NCBI GenBank assembly: GCA_008638375.1
Contig: CM018048.1
Span: forward strand, 52,982,347-53,046,346
Source: Nyssa sinensis
Taxonomy: Eukaryota > Streptophyta > Magnoliopsida > Cornales > Nyssaceae
Direction of reading: 5' to 3'
Length of the DNA stretch: 64,000 nt
Shown here: in pieces, positions 33,867 through 57,538 of the stretch
How the letters are laid out: every line of letters begins with the position of its first letter
Position numbering within the stretch: the first letter of the stretch is position 1
The notes under the pieces: generated by a model
The model's database searches: none
Told to the model about the DNA's origin: nothing
What the model saw: the letters and a program-made list of their open reading frames with translations, nothing else
Made by a program: the position numbers and the translations under genes

Positions 33867-36800
33867 TTGAACTTTATCATCAATAAATTTTTGCATAAGC
33901 TTCTTAAAGAAACAAGGGATTAACTTTGATTAAGCAGAGGATTAATACATAGATTATGAATTAAACAAGGTATTAGTTAGTACAGTTTGATGTGGTGTTC
34001 TACATGTCGGCATGTCCATATACGTACGTAGAAAAATATACAGACATGGAGAGATTTTGAGAGAGACAAGTAGAATACTGTCTGTTGATTGATGCATATC
34101 ATCCACCATATTGATGTGATGAGAATGGTCACTTTGCTTGGATGGATGGCAAGCTAACTTTGAAAGTAATATTCAAATGATTTTAAAAAAAGACCCTTAG
34201 GCGAGGAATTGAAAATTGGAAATGATTATACTTAACTTTAAGGGGGAGCAATGGAGTGGCAATTGGGCCTACCTTGAGATTAGTAAACTAATTAGTGGGA
34301 AAAAAATATTGGGACTTTGCCTTTAAAAGCATGGTTGGTTAACTTACTAAGTCATGGATGGGATGTTTCCACCATAAGCCTTTTACCTAAAATGTGGTCC
34401 ATATGATTATCTCGATCATGATAGTTTTCTTTCTACTTGTATATACTTTTATGACAGCCTTTCCCCACTCCTATCTTATAACAATTCCTCATATCGCTAG
34501 ACCCCCCTTAATTTCTTTCATTAGAGGTTTAATTAATCTCCTCAAGAATTTCTTCATTAGAAGTTTAATTTCTCTGTAAAAGTACTCTAATCCTCACATG
34601 GATTTAGTTATTAATTGAATATTGACCTCCAGTAAGGAGTAATGAATCGGTGAAACTATCACACCATGTCATTGTATAATTGTCTCTCACAAAAATTCAA
34701 TTTTCTCCTTAATCTTAGTAAAAATTGAATTTTTACAACAGGTCGTTACACAGTGACACGTGACAGTTTCACAAGATAATTTATCTTGGTTTAGCTCCGC
34801 TTTATTCTTTTATACTTACTAATTAGAACTCTAATATTAGATGCAAGATTCTATTAAAGTGGTGTAAGATTTTATACGCCCAAGCTGGTCTAAACACCCA
34901 ATTATAAAAAAAAAAAAATGTTCATTTTTCACGCAGTTGATATCCTATCATTAATTGTATATATATAAAAAAAAATCGAAACTCTAATATTCAAGAGAAT
35001 TTGAACTATCATGACTAAAGTCTTATTCGAGTGATATAAATGTATACTTTCATGCGTAATTACGGTGAGTTCAATTAATTCTCCCCCTCTCATAGTTGTA
35101 TTCCAAGAAAAAAAGACTTTGAATTGTCCTCTCATTGATGGCACTGTAGATGCTGCAAAACATGAAGCACACGCCCAAAAACTGCTCTCAGAGAATATGG
35201 GGGTAGCAATAAATATCCAAATATATATACAACAAAAAAAAAAAGTAGTAACAAATATTGAAGTGAGGATAATCACAAGGGATATATCAAGTGGCGCTTC
35301 ACAACAGGTCTCGTGAGATTTCAAGATCAATGCATGGAAACTATCGTGCCACCCACTCAAAGAGAGAAAAATACTAAAAAGTCATATGAGGGGCTGGACA
35401 TAGAAAAGAAAGAGAGAGAGAGAGATGAGAGAAAAAGAAATTCAAGTGAGGACTTATGAGAACCAATGAGCAGGCCGGCTGATCAAGAGACTGTAAATTA
35501 TGTGCTGAAATTGTATTGGGAGTTCTTTAATTCTTCCAAATACCAAACTTAAAAACATTTTGTGTGTGTGAGTTAGTTAAGAAAACAGTGGCGTGTTTGA
35601 TTGAAAGAAGACAAACAGAACGTAAAAGAGATGAAACAGACAAGTTTGTCTTCATGGAACAAACAATTCTACAGTTTGGAAAATTGCAGATGATGACAAG
35701 CTTTTGGGTGAATTTTCGATCGGACTGATGATTTGAGGGATTGACTTGGCAACGTAGTACCCTAAGCCTTCTTTTATTTTTTATTTTTCCTTTCAAAGCC
35801 GGCAGAGATTATATTGAAATGAGACAAAATAGGCTCTGTCTTCTTTCTTTGTAAGAATAAGTAGCTGTTTAATTTAGGGATGGAAACACGGTTCGTTATC
35901 AAAATCCCACTCATTGCCTCATATCAACTACTAAAAATTGTGCACACCTTGGGATGTGTGAGACTTTTTTTTTTTTTTTGTAGCGAGTAAATTTTACAAA
36001 ACAAAAAATAATATAAATCATACTGATAACTGGTTAAAAAGTACATATTTATTTTGTTAACTCTAAATATTCTTACACTTTTTATTATTTTAATTTCTCT
36101 GATCTATATGCATTTGCTAGTTAATTCTTGTTTTATCTTTTTGCAGAGAAAACTTGATAAAGTTGATGATTTGGTAGTAGATTTGGAGTAAAAGGGAAAT
36201 ATTAGGTTTTGAAATGCTGAAAGAAATGGAAAACAAATGGTTTTGGGTTAGAAGAGAGGCTTGATTAATATGTAGGTGGACCAAGGCCCATTTTAGTACT
36301 ACAGACTCTATTTTGGAGCACTTTAATCTTAGTTTTTGAACCCTAATGTCTAATTACGGGATTTTATTATATTTTCCTGAATTCTTATTTTGTGGGGATG
36401 TTTTTGAAAAAATAAGGATAATATTGGGAGCTAGGGTTTTGAAAAAGAAGGAAGCCGTTTTTGGGGATCTTGATGAAGAAAAGAAGAAAGGAGACGACTC
36501 TAAAGAAAAAGATGAAAAACTCCATGGCTATGATGTTCACCTCTTCCACCATCATGGGCTAAGTTCTCTCATTCCTAGGATTTAGATGAAACCCTAGTCA
36601 AGTAATCGTGCTTCTTTGTATTCTATTTTTGGTTTAATTAGTTTTGGATGTTGATTGTATAACTTTAGAATTTTATTAATGCCATGATTATGTTATTCGG
36701 TTTCACATAATCAATTTCTGTAATTTTGTTTATGTGGTTATACAATAGTAATATTTGTACATACATCAAAACCGTAGGACGAGTCATAACTCAAGAAAAA

Positions 36801-37099
36801 CAAATTATGACTATGACCTTAGAATTAGCGTAGACAATTTGTGTTGCCCAAAGATGATTCGTGCTTAGAGTTTTGGTCATCATTAATTCAGTCGAATATT
36901 TGCTTTAATTATAATTCTTATTTAATTTTACGAAAGAATCAACAAACAATCACTTTTTGTGAATTTGAATTAAAGTTAATCTCAACTTTGGTTTTTAAAC
37001 AATTAACAATCTTTATGGGTTTGACTCTTACTTCTCTACTATACTGGTAGTTTAGTTTGGCAATTTGATTAATTTCCACGACAGATCACATACTGATTT

Positions 37100-37512
37100 T
37101 ACTTAAGCTTTCTGATAATTATATTAATTTTTTATTTTTTAAATTATATTAATCTTTTTATTTTTATTAATAAACTACAAATACCCTATTCAGTCAATTT
37201 TTTTTAATCAAAACTACCCAATTTATCTTTATTTGTTTACATTTTTTCAATTTTAACTAATTTTTTTTAGCTTTTTTTAAAGTTTTTTTTTATATAAAAA
37301 TAAATTTAAAGTTTTAATCAATATTTATTTAAAAATGAAACAAAAATTAAAAAAAATGTCCAAAAAAAATTGAAAAAACCCAATAAATTGGTGTTCTTGT
37401 CATTCTAAAGAAAAAAATTGATTGGAGAATATATTTGTATATTGTCAAATAAAATAGAAAATGTCAGTATAAATTTTAAAAATTTTAAGAAAATTCAATA
37501 TAATTTAACCTA
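37100..37512. mobile_element. Probable diverged third copy of the foldback MITE family
   Basis: The arms resemble those at 27556 and 54921: ATAAACTACAAATACCC on the left, and AAATGTCAGTATAAATTTT then TCAATATAATTTAA on the right. Inverted similarity between halves is visible, but a clean TSD and exact ends are not. Confidence 0.4.
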
Positions 37513-38054
37513 TTTACAAATATACAAGAGGCATACCCCCAGGCTATACAAAATGCAAGAACTTCACAGGACCATCAAACCTCAAACCAAATGAAAATAC
37601 TCACACTTCGCTTGAATTGAGAGAGTTGGAAAGAAATGAGAGGAAAGAGAAAGGAACGAAAATTTATTTCATATTTGGTTTAAAAATATGGAAAGATAGT
37701 AAGAAAATGAAAAGTCTCTTAATCCTTATTTAATCTATTTTATTGTTTTTTTTAGTTTTTAAAAAATGGGAGAAGACGGAAGAAAATAATTAGGGAAAGT
37801 GTAACTACTCATTTTGCTCCTACTTTTTTAAAATAAGAGAATTTCTATATTACCCTTAATATTTATATAATAAAACATCTCCTCTTTTTTCATTTCTTTT
37901 CTTAAAATTTCTAACAGCATTAAGAGGATTATATTATTTTTATATATTTTTTTTCTCTCATTAACTATCCAAGTATAAATAAGAAATAACATTTTACTCT
38001 CCTCTCCTTCTCCTTCTCCTCTCTCTCATAATTAATATTTTCTCCTCCTCTCCT

Positions 38055-38290
38055 TCTCCTCCTACAAATATAGAGAAAAGCCATGCCAACAAACAGACAA
38101 AGACCTTAACAATTGAGAACAGAGTCCCCTGCATTCTCAACAAAGAAAAATGATTTGAGAGAGATTTGAATCTCCTCCTACAAATATAAGAGAAAAGCCA
38201 TGCCAACAAACAGACAAAGACCTTTAACAATTGAGAACAGAGTCCCCTGCATTCTCAACAAAGAAAAATGATTTGAGAGAGATTTGAATC
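38055..38290. repeat. Tandem duplication, unit 116 bp, nearly identical
   Basis: The blocks from TCTCCTCCTACAAATATA to GAGAGAGATTTGAATC at 38055 and 38171 differ by only a couple of single-base indels, so this is the youngest of the local duplications. Confidence 0.9.
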
Positions 38291-39829
38291 GATACTGACA
38301 ATCCTAGTTCTCACAAGCGTTTTTTCACATTTTTCCAAGTTGAAACTTAAACTCTGAGAGCTAAAGAAATGGCCAGCAACAACTGAACTTCAATGTGGAA
38401 TACTCTATTCCATAGACGATCATTCCTCTCCCTCTTTATGAAATATACTAAAGTAACTAGAGCTAATTTTATGATGTTTGCAGTAAAGGAAGAACCTTTT
38501 ATAATCTGAGAGAGCTCAGTTGAATTGCATCTTGCCGTATGAGGGGCGTTCCCAGATGGAAGAACCTTTTCAATACTTAATTTTCAAATTATCCAGAAAG
38601 CCTCCCCAGATGGCAACATTTTTCTTTCTTGCTCTCTAATAAATATAAAAAGATAAAAAATAATAACTGTGCTATAGCCCAAGTCTATAAGATAGGAAGG
38701 AAGTCACACTTTGCAGTCAATCAATTCTGGCCTGGTGGGCTTTGCAGCTTCTGGAACATTGAATTGGATCCTGCAAAAGTTTAGGAGATATGGGTGGCCA
38801 CTATTAGCTGCATTTCGGACTTTAGCAGAAAGCCCAAAAATATCCACGAGGAAGGAGACAAAAGTCCCTTGGTCTCCCACGTGATGATACTACGTTTAGA
38901 TTGAAGTGTTTTGCAAAAACTTAGTGAATTTTCTATAAATACTTAAATCTAAACATAAGTAACACTGCTGTCTGAAAGAAAATTAAATACTGTTGAATTA
39001 TTTAATAATTCAGAATAAAAGAGACTCTTCATTTAAAAAGAACGAAATTTAAATTTTTAAACAACAATATATTATTGATCATCTCTATAATAAAAACTGC
39101 TTTACATCATATAGACTAAGACGACTTCTAATTTAAATACGAATCTACTAATTTTATATACTAATCTTATTACAATTAAGAAACTCTAATAAAAATTTAG
39201 ACTTTTTAGAAAATTAGAAACCATATCAAACTAAAAAGTTATAGTCAAGCAGAAGTTAAATCAGACTTTCTTAAACAAAATAATTATTAAATTAAAAATT
39301 ACTATAAATGACAAAAAAAAAGTTAAATTAGAGGACTAAACAAAGTCGTTTGGTCCTATAGAATCTTCAGTCATGACAGGAATGATGAGTATTATTCGTC
39401 TCGTTATTCTGGGTTAAGATAAGTTTTTCGTTTTCAAAAATGTGATTGACCAGTTCAATAATACTTTTTTTTTAAAAAAAAAGACTTGAAGCGTTTATAT
39501 TTTTCTTCAAAAACTTGCATAACTTACTTTACATCAATATGTCTCACGAGTATTAACGATAGCATGATATAACCTCAAATTGACAAACGATAGCACGATA
39601 TAATCTCAAATTGGCACAAATCAGTAACAAATCAAAAAGGTATTGTTTGATAAAAATAATAATTTTATTATTATAATAATAATATTGGTTTTTTTTTTGG
39701 GTAATTTATAATAATATTGTACCATTATTATCTGATTTTATATAAATTTTAAATTTATGAAATTTTTTTCTGTAAAAATATACGATCATTTGGACGACTA
39801 CTCTTTTTCGATCAAGTAGAGGTTATACT

Positions 39830-40082
39830 GAAGGATGAAGGTAGGAGGTGACTAGGGTGGGCTATAACCCAATTTACTAGTGAAACTTTGACATTTTGTA
39901 AATTAGCTTATTCAATAATTTTATCTTAACTCAATTTTTACTTTTCATTTCTCACTTTTTATCTCAAAATTTTAACCCAATCAAATTTTTTTTTTCTTAA
40001 TTCTTTTATTTCTCTCTCAAAATTTTGGCCCAACTCAATAAATTTTTGAGCCCCCACAAAAAAAATATTTCCTGGCCCCCAA
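39830..40082. mobile_element. Diverged relative of the 59877 MITE
   Basis: It shares, in the same orientation, GAAGGATG at the left, TTGTAAATTAGCT, CTCACTTTTTATCTCAAAAT and AAATTTTGGCCCAACTC with the element at 59877-60175. No clear TSD was found, so the boundaries are approximate. Confidence 0.5.
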
Positions 40083-41484
40083 CACAAGTAATCTCAACAA
40101 GTTGACATGCTTATCATTTTTAGACAAATATGTTTTCCATTTCATTTTCCACCTAATTCTCTGTCTATAAGTTATTTTATTTCTATTATGTTTGAGTTTT
40201 TCATTTAGTTTAATTTATTGTTTACTCTGTAATTGTAAAATTATAGTTGAACTGATTTATTTATTTTTTTAAAATTTAAATAATTTATTATTAAAGAGTT
40301 TAATTTTTCCACAACATAAATAAATTTGAATTTTTTTGAATGTATCCTGCCAAAACTTATATATATATATATATATATGATAGATTATTTTTCTTATTTA
40401 GCTTTTAAAATTATTGTTTCAAATATTAATATCTATTTTTAAAAGTACATTGAATGGTCATTGCAAAATTTATAAAATTAATAGACCAAATATCATATAA
40501 TGTTAATCACTGACATATGATTGTATAAATTAACTTTGTTGTCAATAACAAGTATGAAATTTTTTATGCTATCCCAAAGAAGTAAAGTTGCAATTTGAGT
40601 TCATGTATTGTAATTTATAAAGTGAGATAAATTTTTTTTTTTTTTTAAAAATAATCTTTAATAAGACATAGATATGAAATACATTATACAATTCAAATAA
40701 AAAACACGAATATTATTGAATTCAACAAATAGAGAAGATTGGTGAAATTGTCTTTGTTAGTTTTTTTGGGTTTTAGATCAACCCATATGTGAATAAGATC
40801 CGCCCGTTAAGAAATGGACATTGATCCATTGAAGTGACTGATAAGATAAGTTTTTATCATAATTCAAATATATCTCTATCATGTGTTGATAGAGATCAAT
40901 ATTTGATTACTAACAAAATTCTATATGTATTTAAAATAAATACGCAGATATGTTGTCTGCGTAATGTAATTGTGAGATATAATATACTTTTTCTCTCTAT
41001 TCTTTTCTCTCCGGTGGGTTTAGAATATGAAGATTGAATGGGTAACTCTAATAGACAACCCTACATAATTTTATACATAAGCCATAATTCAACGTTTGAC
41101 TTGTAACAATAAACAATATATGATCTACGTCAACGAGTATCACCTGTACTCAAGTATGATTTAACCCATATATATACTATGTGCATTAAATATTTACAAT
41201 CTTACTTTTAAGCTATTTGCAGTTGTCTTGTGACAATTTCAGATTATGAATTCGAACATTTGAACTGTCCTGTAGTTCAAATTGTTATTTGTAGTTTTTT
41301 TTATTTCATTTGTTTTTATTATTAAAAAATCTATTCTTCAAAGATTATATCATAAAATGTTAAAAAAAATAAAAATAAAAATAAAAAGGACAATTGTTTG
41401 TTAAGAAGATTATACATAAAACAAGATTGGTCTATATTTGTGTACCTCTTTCAATATTCTGAACTAAGGTCAAACACATGATTT

Positions 41485-41546
41485 GGATAAATAGCTGTAC
41501 GATATTTGTCCTATACGGATAAATATCTATACGATATTTGTCCTAT
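41485..41546. repeat. Tandem duplication, unit 32 bp
   Basis: GGATAAATA followed by ACGATATTTGTCCTAT occurs twice, at 41485 and 41517. Confidence 0.8.
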
Positions 41547-41752
41547 TACAAAATTCTAACTCGATGGCTTCCATGTCTTTTATTAAATATATTTGATATA
41601 GTAATAGTTAAAACTTAAAGATTCCAACTAATAAATTAATCAAAGGGATGGCTCAACTCTTTTTTTTTTTTTTTTATCACTTGTTATACTGATGTAAAAC
41701 ACTACCATCTAATTTCTTTTAATTTTAATTTTTTAACTAGTTGATTCATTTT

Positions 41753-41758
<6 letters not shown>

Positions 41759-41795
<37 letters not shown>
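41759..41795. repeat. (TA)n microsatellite
   Basis: Uninterrupted TA run of about 37 bp upstream of ROH1. Confidence 0.95.
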
Positions 41796-41796
<1 letters not shown>

Positions 41797-42995
41797 CCAC
41801 CAAGGGTTGAGCTCAGAAGAATCAAAAGGTGCCAATGTCCTAAAACGAGGCCCGGCTTGGTGTTTCCTAAAACTAAAAACGTTGTCAAAATAAAACAGAA
41901 TGGTTGGATCAAAGTGGAAAAACGCTGACTTTAAGTTTAAGCAAACGATCAAACTAAAATTCAAATTGACGATAAATTCTTCTAGAAAATCACAAGTGAC
42001 AAAAAAGAAAAAATTGGGAAAAAATAGTAAAAACACTTTAAAATAAATTCTTTAATTTAAAAAGTTGATGATATATATTTTTTATTTAACAAATTAAAAA
42101 AAAATTAATATAAAAATTAAACTATTAACTTTCATCTTAATACTATTAGAAAATATTATTAATTAAATCAAGATACATTTTAAAAAATATTAAATAATTT
42201 TTAATAAAAAAATATAACATTTTTTATTTATCTAAAATACATAAAAAATAATATTTTTAATTTATAAAATATTATGATTTTTTTATAATTAAAAATTTTA
42301 TTTTATATATTTTATAATATTTTTTATATGTATCTCGAATGTTATTTTAGTATAATTAATAATATTTTTTAACGGTGTTAAAATGAAAGTTAATAATTAA
42401 ATTTTTTTGTATTAAAATTTTTTTTTTACACTTTTTAAATAAAAAATGTATTATGAATTTTTTTAATTAAAAATTTTATTTCAAAAATTTTTTAATGTTT
42501 TTTCAAAAAGAAAAAATTGAAGGATAAGCCTAGACTTGTGTTTCCACCAGCCCAATAGATGTGACGTTTAATCGAATCTAAGACCAAATCTAAATAAGAA
42601 TTCACGTTGTCGTAGGCCCACCACGATACCATTATCTTCAGTTGGGGGTCACTTGCAGGGTTCCCGTTGTTCCCCCTCTTTCCACTCTCACCGTCACGCA
42701 GTAGCTTGTGACGTTTTGCTGATGAGACTTGTATTACCTGTATATCAAGGGTGTTTTGGGAAATGTAAAGAACAAACTTGCAGAGTCAGCGTCCAGGAAA
42801 GGAAGAAGGAGAAACGATCTCGTCCCTGACAAGCCATGACCATAAATTAAGGACGTATATAGCTGCCAAACCGGCCCTTCCTCTCCGACGACCTCTCCCT
42901 TCGGCTTCCGACTTCTTCTTCTCTCTCATCTCATCATCTCTCACTCTATATTTTTGTTCATCTTGACTCTCCTTTCTCTCTTAAAAACTTCAAAC

Positions 42996-43031
42996 ATGCG
43001 GCCGACGAAGAACCACCGTTCGTTCCTGAAT

Positions 43032-43063
<32 letters not shown>

Positions 43064-44191
43064 AATGGACGGCTACCACGAGCAAGAGCTCGAGGAACTT
43101 GAGCTCTTCCAGAAATTTGTCGGCGACCGCTTCTCCGATTTTCAATCTATTCAGTCCTCCGATTCCTCCGTGGGGGTTGCCGGAAGCCGACACCCTACTC
43201 TCCATCGCATGGTTTCGCAAGCTCCTCGACACCTTCCTCTGCTGCGAGGCCATGTTCAAGGCCATCCTCGTCATGGGTCGCGACCCGACCCAATTCTCCA
43301 AGCCACCACTCGATCGACTGATTCCTGAACTCCTGGAACGCGACGTCAAAGCCCTCGACGTCTGCAATGCCATCACCCACGGCGTTGAGTTGGTCCGCTA
43401 TTGGCAGAAGCTTGCCCAGATCGCCGTCTCGGCCCTCGAACAGCGACCAATCGGAGAAGGACAAGTCAGACGCGCCAAAAAGGCGTTGAACACACTACTC
43501 ACTTCAATGACATTTGATGATAAAGAGAACAATCATAGCAAATCGACAGAGAGGACTTGGTCGTCCGGGCGGAGCGGCAGTGGCTCCGCCTCGAATAACA
43601 GGGACCGAACCGCCGGAATCATTCCGATCTTTGTCGTCGAGTGTCGCAAAATCATGGTCAGCTGCGAGACAGATTCAAGCCATGTCGTCTAACCTGGTAG
43701 CACCACGTGGAGGAGAAGCAACCGGTCTGGCTTTGCCTGTTTATATCATGAGTACCGTTCTGGTGTTCGTTATGTGGGCTTTGGTGGCGGCGATTCCGTG
43801 CCAGGAACGAAATGGACTGACGACCAACTTTCAGATACCGAGACAGGTTGGCTGGGCACAGGCAATGATTCGACTTCAAGAGAGAATTGCTGAGGAGTGG
43901 AAGAAAAAGGAGAAGAAGGGGACTGCTGGGTTGTTGGAGGAGACGCAGCGGATGGAGAAGGTTGCGCTGTCTTTGATGGAATTCGCCGACTCGTTTGAGT
44001 TCCCGGCAGAGGAGGAGTTGGTGGCGGCGCAGGTGGGCGAATTGGCGGAAATTTGCCGCAAGATGGAGGAAGGGTTGGGGCCACTAGAGCAGCAAATCAG
44101 GGATGTGTTTCGTAGGATAGTGAAGAGCAGGAGAGAGGTTCTTGATGTGCTTGATCAATCTGCTAAATTGTCTTCACCGGTGCCGTATTGA
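42996..44191 (+). CDS. ROH1: ROH1/DUF793-family protein (intronless; two +1 frameshifts)
   Basis: Plant-specific DUF793 protein. Arabidopsis ROH1 interacts with the exocyst subunit EXO70A1 and affects secretion in seed coat. The protein begins MRPTKNHRSFLNRISIRRNQ in one frame. It continues from about 43172 in the next frame (LPEADTLLSIAWFRKLLDTF, ITHGVELVRYWQKLAQIA). From about 43620 it continues in the third frame (SLSSSVAKSWSAARQIQAMS) to the stop at 44189-44191. A hydrophobic stretch, LPVYIMSTVLVFVMWALVAA, is a likely membrane segment. The C-terminal third is helical and Glu-rich. Both shifts are +1: one G too many in the G run at 43172-43176, and one base, probably A, around 43617. Removing them gives about 397 aa, the usual family length. 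As written the gene cannot make the full protein. Sequencing error is as likely as loss of function. Confidence 0.88.
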
Positions 44192-44439
44192 GCTTCTAAC
44201 GAATCCAAATTGAATCTGTTATGTACATGTATATACATTTTTTTTTTTTCTGAAAAGAGGACTCTGTTCTTAGAACTCCAAAAAAGTTTTTGAAATTTTT
44301 GAATTTTTAATTTTGGGTCAAGTTATCATCTCATAGACATGAATATACACTATGTAGGTACTTTTTTTTTTTTAGTGGAGAAAGGAGAATAATTAAGGCC
44401 ACTAAGGTGCTTGTGAAGCATTCATTTGCTTCAGCGATG

Positions 44440-44440
<1 letters not shown>

Positions 44441-44489
<49 letters not shown>
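44441..44489. repeat. Compound (TA)n(GT)n microsatellite downstream of ROH1
   Basis: TA run 44441-44459 passes directly into GT run 44460-44489, about 250 bp after the ROH1 stop. Confidence 0.95.
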
Positions 44490-44492
<3 letters not shown>

Positions 44493-45582
44493 CTATTAAT
44501 TTGTTATGCATCCAAAATGACTAGAATGAGAGTTTCTTGTATTCATAGTTTGCCAGGTCTGAAGATTTATATTTTTCAGATTTGCATCATTACTTACTTC
44601 ACTGGTTAGTTGATGATATTTGTTCAGAAGGGAAAAAAAAAAAAAAAGAGTTCCATGACTTCCATCTTTTGCTTGGTAGGTTATAGTATTGTTCTAACTT
44701 TCATTTGGGTGTGTCCCGACTTAATTGAATATAGCACCTAACCCATTTCTAATTGTCGTTTGTTTTGTAGTTAGATTATTTATGCCCCTATCTATGCAAG
44801 CAAACATTAATAATGTTATTTTTTTCCAATTTTGATGACAGTTATATTCCAATGTTAAATGACATTTTTTTGCTTCAACTACCATTTTCGATTACAAGCA
44901 TATTTTGCTATTAAAATGTTTGAATCGTTCGATTAAAAATATTCAAACCTTTTATTTGAATAATAACATACTAAAAGTTTGATTATATTTGAGAAATTTT
45001 TTTGACAGTCAAAATTTAAATATTTTGAACATGTCATAGAATACACTTTTAGACTATCGATTATATTTTGAATATAGCAACTCATACGAGTGCTACATTG
45101 AAGAAGTTCTAATAGCGAGCCTAAACAAAAGCCATAACCCATGATCACTCCTGTCGATATGGCATTTTCTCACTCTAAGAGCATTTTCAATGTTAAACGT
45201 CATTTTATCTATGTTAAATCTATATTTTAATATTGCTATAGTACAAAAATACTAGATTGACATTTCTTCTTGATAAAGTAATGTATGTCCTACATTTATT
45301 TGGTATTTACTTGATAAAGTAGCATGATCCCACTTTTGTTTGGCATATGCAAACTATATTTCAAATGTCATAAAATGACATTTGCTACACTTGATGGCAA
45401 ATGGCATTGCTATTTTTTGGCAAGTAAAATAGCACTACATTGAAACAACAACTCTTTCATTAATGCCAAATTTTAAAAATGACACATATATTGGAGTTGC
45501 TTTGAGATGCTGTTGCTCATTTGCTGACGTGCTACCATTGCCATACCACAATTTGAAAACGCACACCAATCATAGGTACTTA

Positions 45583-46121
45583 GAGCAACTCCAAGAGGGA
45601 GACATATTTTTGGACCCAAAATCTCATTTAAATGCTGCTACAATGTTTATGGATACAACAACAATGTACACACCTCCAACTATTGTATCCAAAAAATTAT
45701 CCATTTCCATATTTTAATTAAAATAAAACTCAAACCCAACCTAACCCAACCCAACTCAACCAACCCAATATAATAAAATCATAATTCACAAAATATAATA
45801 AACAGATGTAATGGTGAGCTGGGGGCGCACAAATAGAAGGTAGAAGGGGTTTCGACTTTGAAAGGTAGGGGAAAGAAGTGTTCTACACGGTGAGGGTTTC
45901 GGCATAGAAGGGCGATGATGCTTCGAAAAAAGGTATCTGTGTTGGGTTTCTTTCTCACTGATGTAGATATGTAACCAGCTCTACACTGTTCATGAGCTGG
46001 ATCCAAAATAGACTGTTAGGATGAATTTTTCTTGTTGGAGGATGAATAACGACAAAATGGGATCCATGTTGGAAATTGGAGGAGATGACTCTCCCTCCTA
46101 AACTCACTCTTGGAGTTGCGC
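45583..46121. mobile_element. Tourist/Harbinger-like MITE, TTA TSD
   Basis: GAGCAACTCCAAGAGGG at the left end and, reading inward from the right, GCGCAACTCCAAGAGTG form terminal inverted repeats. Both ends are flanked by TTA (45580-45582 and 46122-46124). The interior of about 500 bp is non-coding. The 3-bp TSD and GAGCAACTCCA-type ends fit PIF/Harbinger elements. Confidence 0.65.
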
Positions 46122-47417
46122 TTATTTACTATCATATTCACACATGTTATTAAAATTTAAAAATTATTTAAAAAATAATTGGCCTCAATGAATTTGCTAA
46201 AGCCCAGGTGTCAATGGTCTTACTCATACTAAATAAATAAAATACTAAAATACATCAAAATCATAAAAGTATTAATATATTGGTAAGAGTTTTTTATTTT
46301 TTGTCAATAAAAAAAAGATATGAGATGTGACTTGACTATTAATGAATTTCAACAAATATATTAATGGATTAGAATAGGTAACTTGCAAACAATTAAATTC
46401 ACATATTTATTAGTTTTGATTAAAAACAAATTATAACATTATACAACAAATAAAGAGAGCTCTTGTCCACACCCTTTATCTTCTTTCATCTTTTCATTGT
46501 ATATGAGTTGGAAAAAAAGTTATTGTGAAGGTTTATACCATCACATGAAACCTTCTCATCAAACTTCTTATCATGAATTGGAATTTGAAAGAATAGAAAA
46601 TACTTTCAACTATTTTAAATCATTATATGCCTGTTAAGATGCAAGACCCTTTTTTTAATACGGCATTTATAAGCAAAACAATCGTATTTTTTTTTTAAAA
46701 AAAAATTAAACGATTAATTATAAATGAGTCGAGTAATAGATTATCTCTTTAAAATTATCAAATAAATTAAATTTAAAATTGTTTTATCTTTGTCTTTAAT
46801 CAAATTTTAAAGTTTTTTAATTAAAATAATTAAGAGTCGAGTTTAAATAATAAATTTTATATATTATATTAGAGTATTTATTAACTCACCGAGTACAACT
46901 TAATAAATTTATGAATTTGAAAACATATTTAACTTTTATTTACTTATTTTACAAGCCAAGTCATAAACCAACCTCGGGTGGATTTTTTACAGTCTGCTTG
47001 AACATGTCCAATAAAAAATAAAAATCCTTTCCGAAGAATTGAATGGTTTGTACCTGAAAACGGCATCGTCTACTCGATTGCTGCCATGTCAAATTGATTA
47101 GTAGGGAGTGGAACGATTCCATCTCAAACTATCTCTTGCACTGCTCCAATCGCCGCCAAAACAGTTTACTGCTACATCGTCTCTTCGTCATGACCCTTCG
47201 ACCTCAGCTAGAGCCAACATACCAATTATTTATTCTATAATTTAAGATAATTGTAATCATATTTAAGATCATAACAGCTCTTTAATCTCAATGTCGTCAG
47301 GTACAAACTCAGTTTCGTGCTAATGCGGTTGTCTTTTTCATCTTCTTGATCTTCGTTAAACCCTAATTCTTGTCATATTTTACTTGTTATCTTAACAATT
47401 CTACAGTTCATCGATCG

Positions 47418-57434
<10,017 letters not shown>

Positions 57435-57538
57435 GCTGCAGTTGAGTTTAATTACAAAAGGTGTAGTTGGCTATTGAACTGCCAACCATTAGAAAATTAT
57501 TCTCTTAGCTTCTACATCTTTAGTAAGGCTTTCGGTGG

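Larger units (their letters stand above)
31576..42995. other. Gene-poor 11.4 kb between MYB103 and ROH1
   Basis: The MYB103 5' flank is at its left edge and the ROH1 5' flank at its right. In between are microsatellites, the 116-bp duplication, a probable foldback MITE (37.1-37.5 kb), the 39.8-kb MITE relative and long A/T-only stretches (42050-42500). A 79-codon Lys/Glu-rich frame at 36346-36585 has no supported function. Confidence 0.55.
44192..47417. other. Intergenic between ROH1 and MDAR6
   Basis: No gene. Contains the compound microsatellite and the Tourist-like MITE. A second, more decayed MITE candidate lies at about 45182-45504, with left AGAGCATTTTCAATG and right ATTGGAGTTGCTTT, read as loose inverted ends. 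Confidence 0.5.

Noticed and set aside
34929..35360. 143-codon minus-strand frame with hydrophobic stretches
   Set aside because: Overlaps an 83-codon plus-strand frame, crosses low-complexity A/T runs and matches no known family.
36346..36585. 79-codon Lys/Glu-rich open frame with HLFHHH, faintly dehydrin-like
   Set aside because: Too short, no dehydrin K- or Y-segment, no splice-compatible neighbours, and base composition like the surrounding intergenic DNA.
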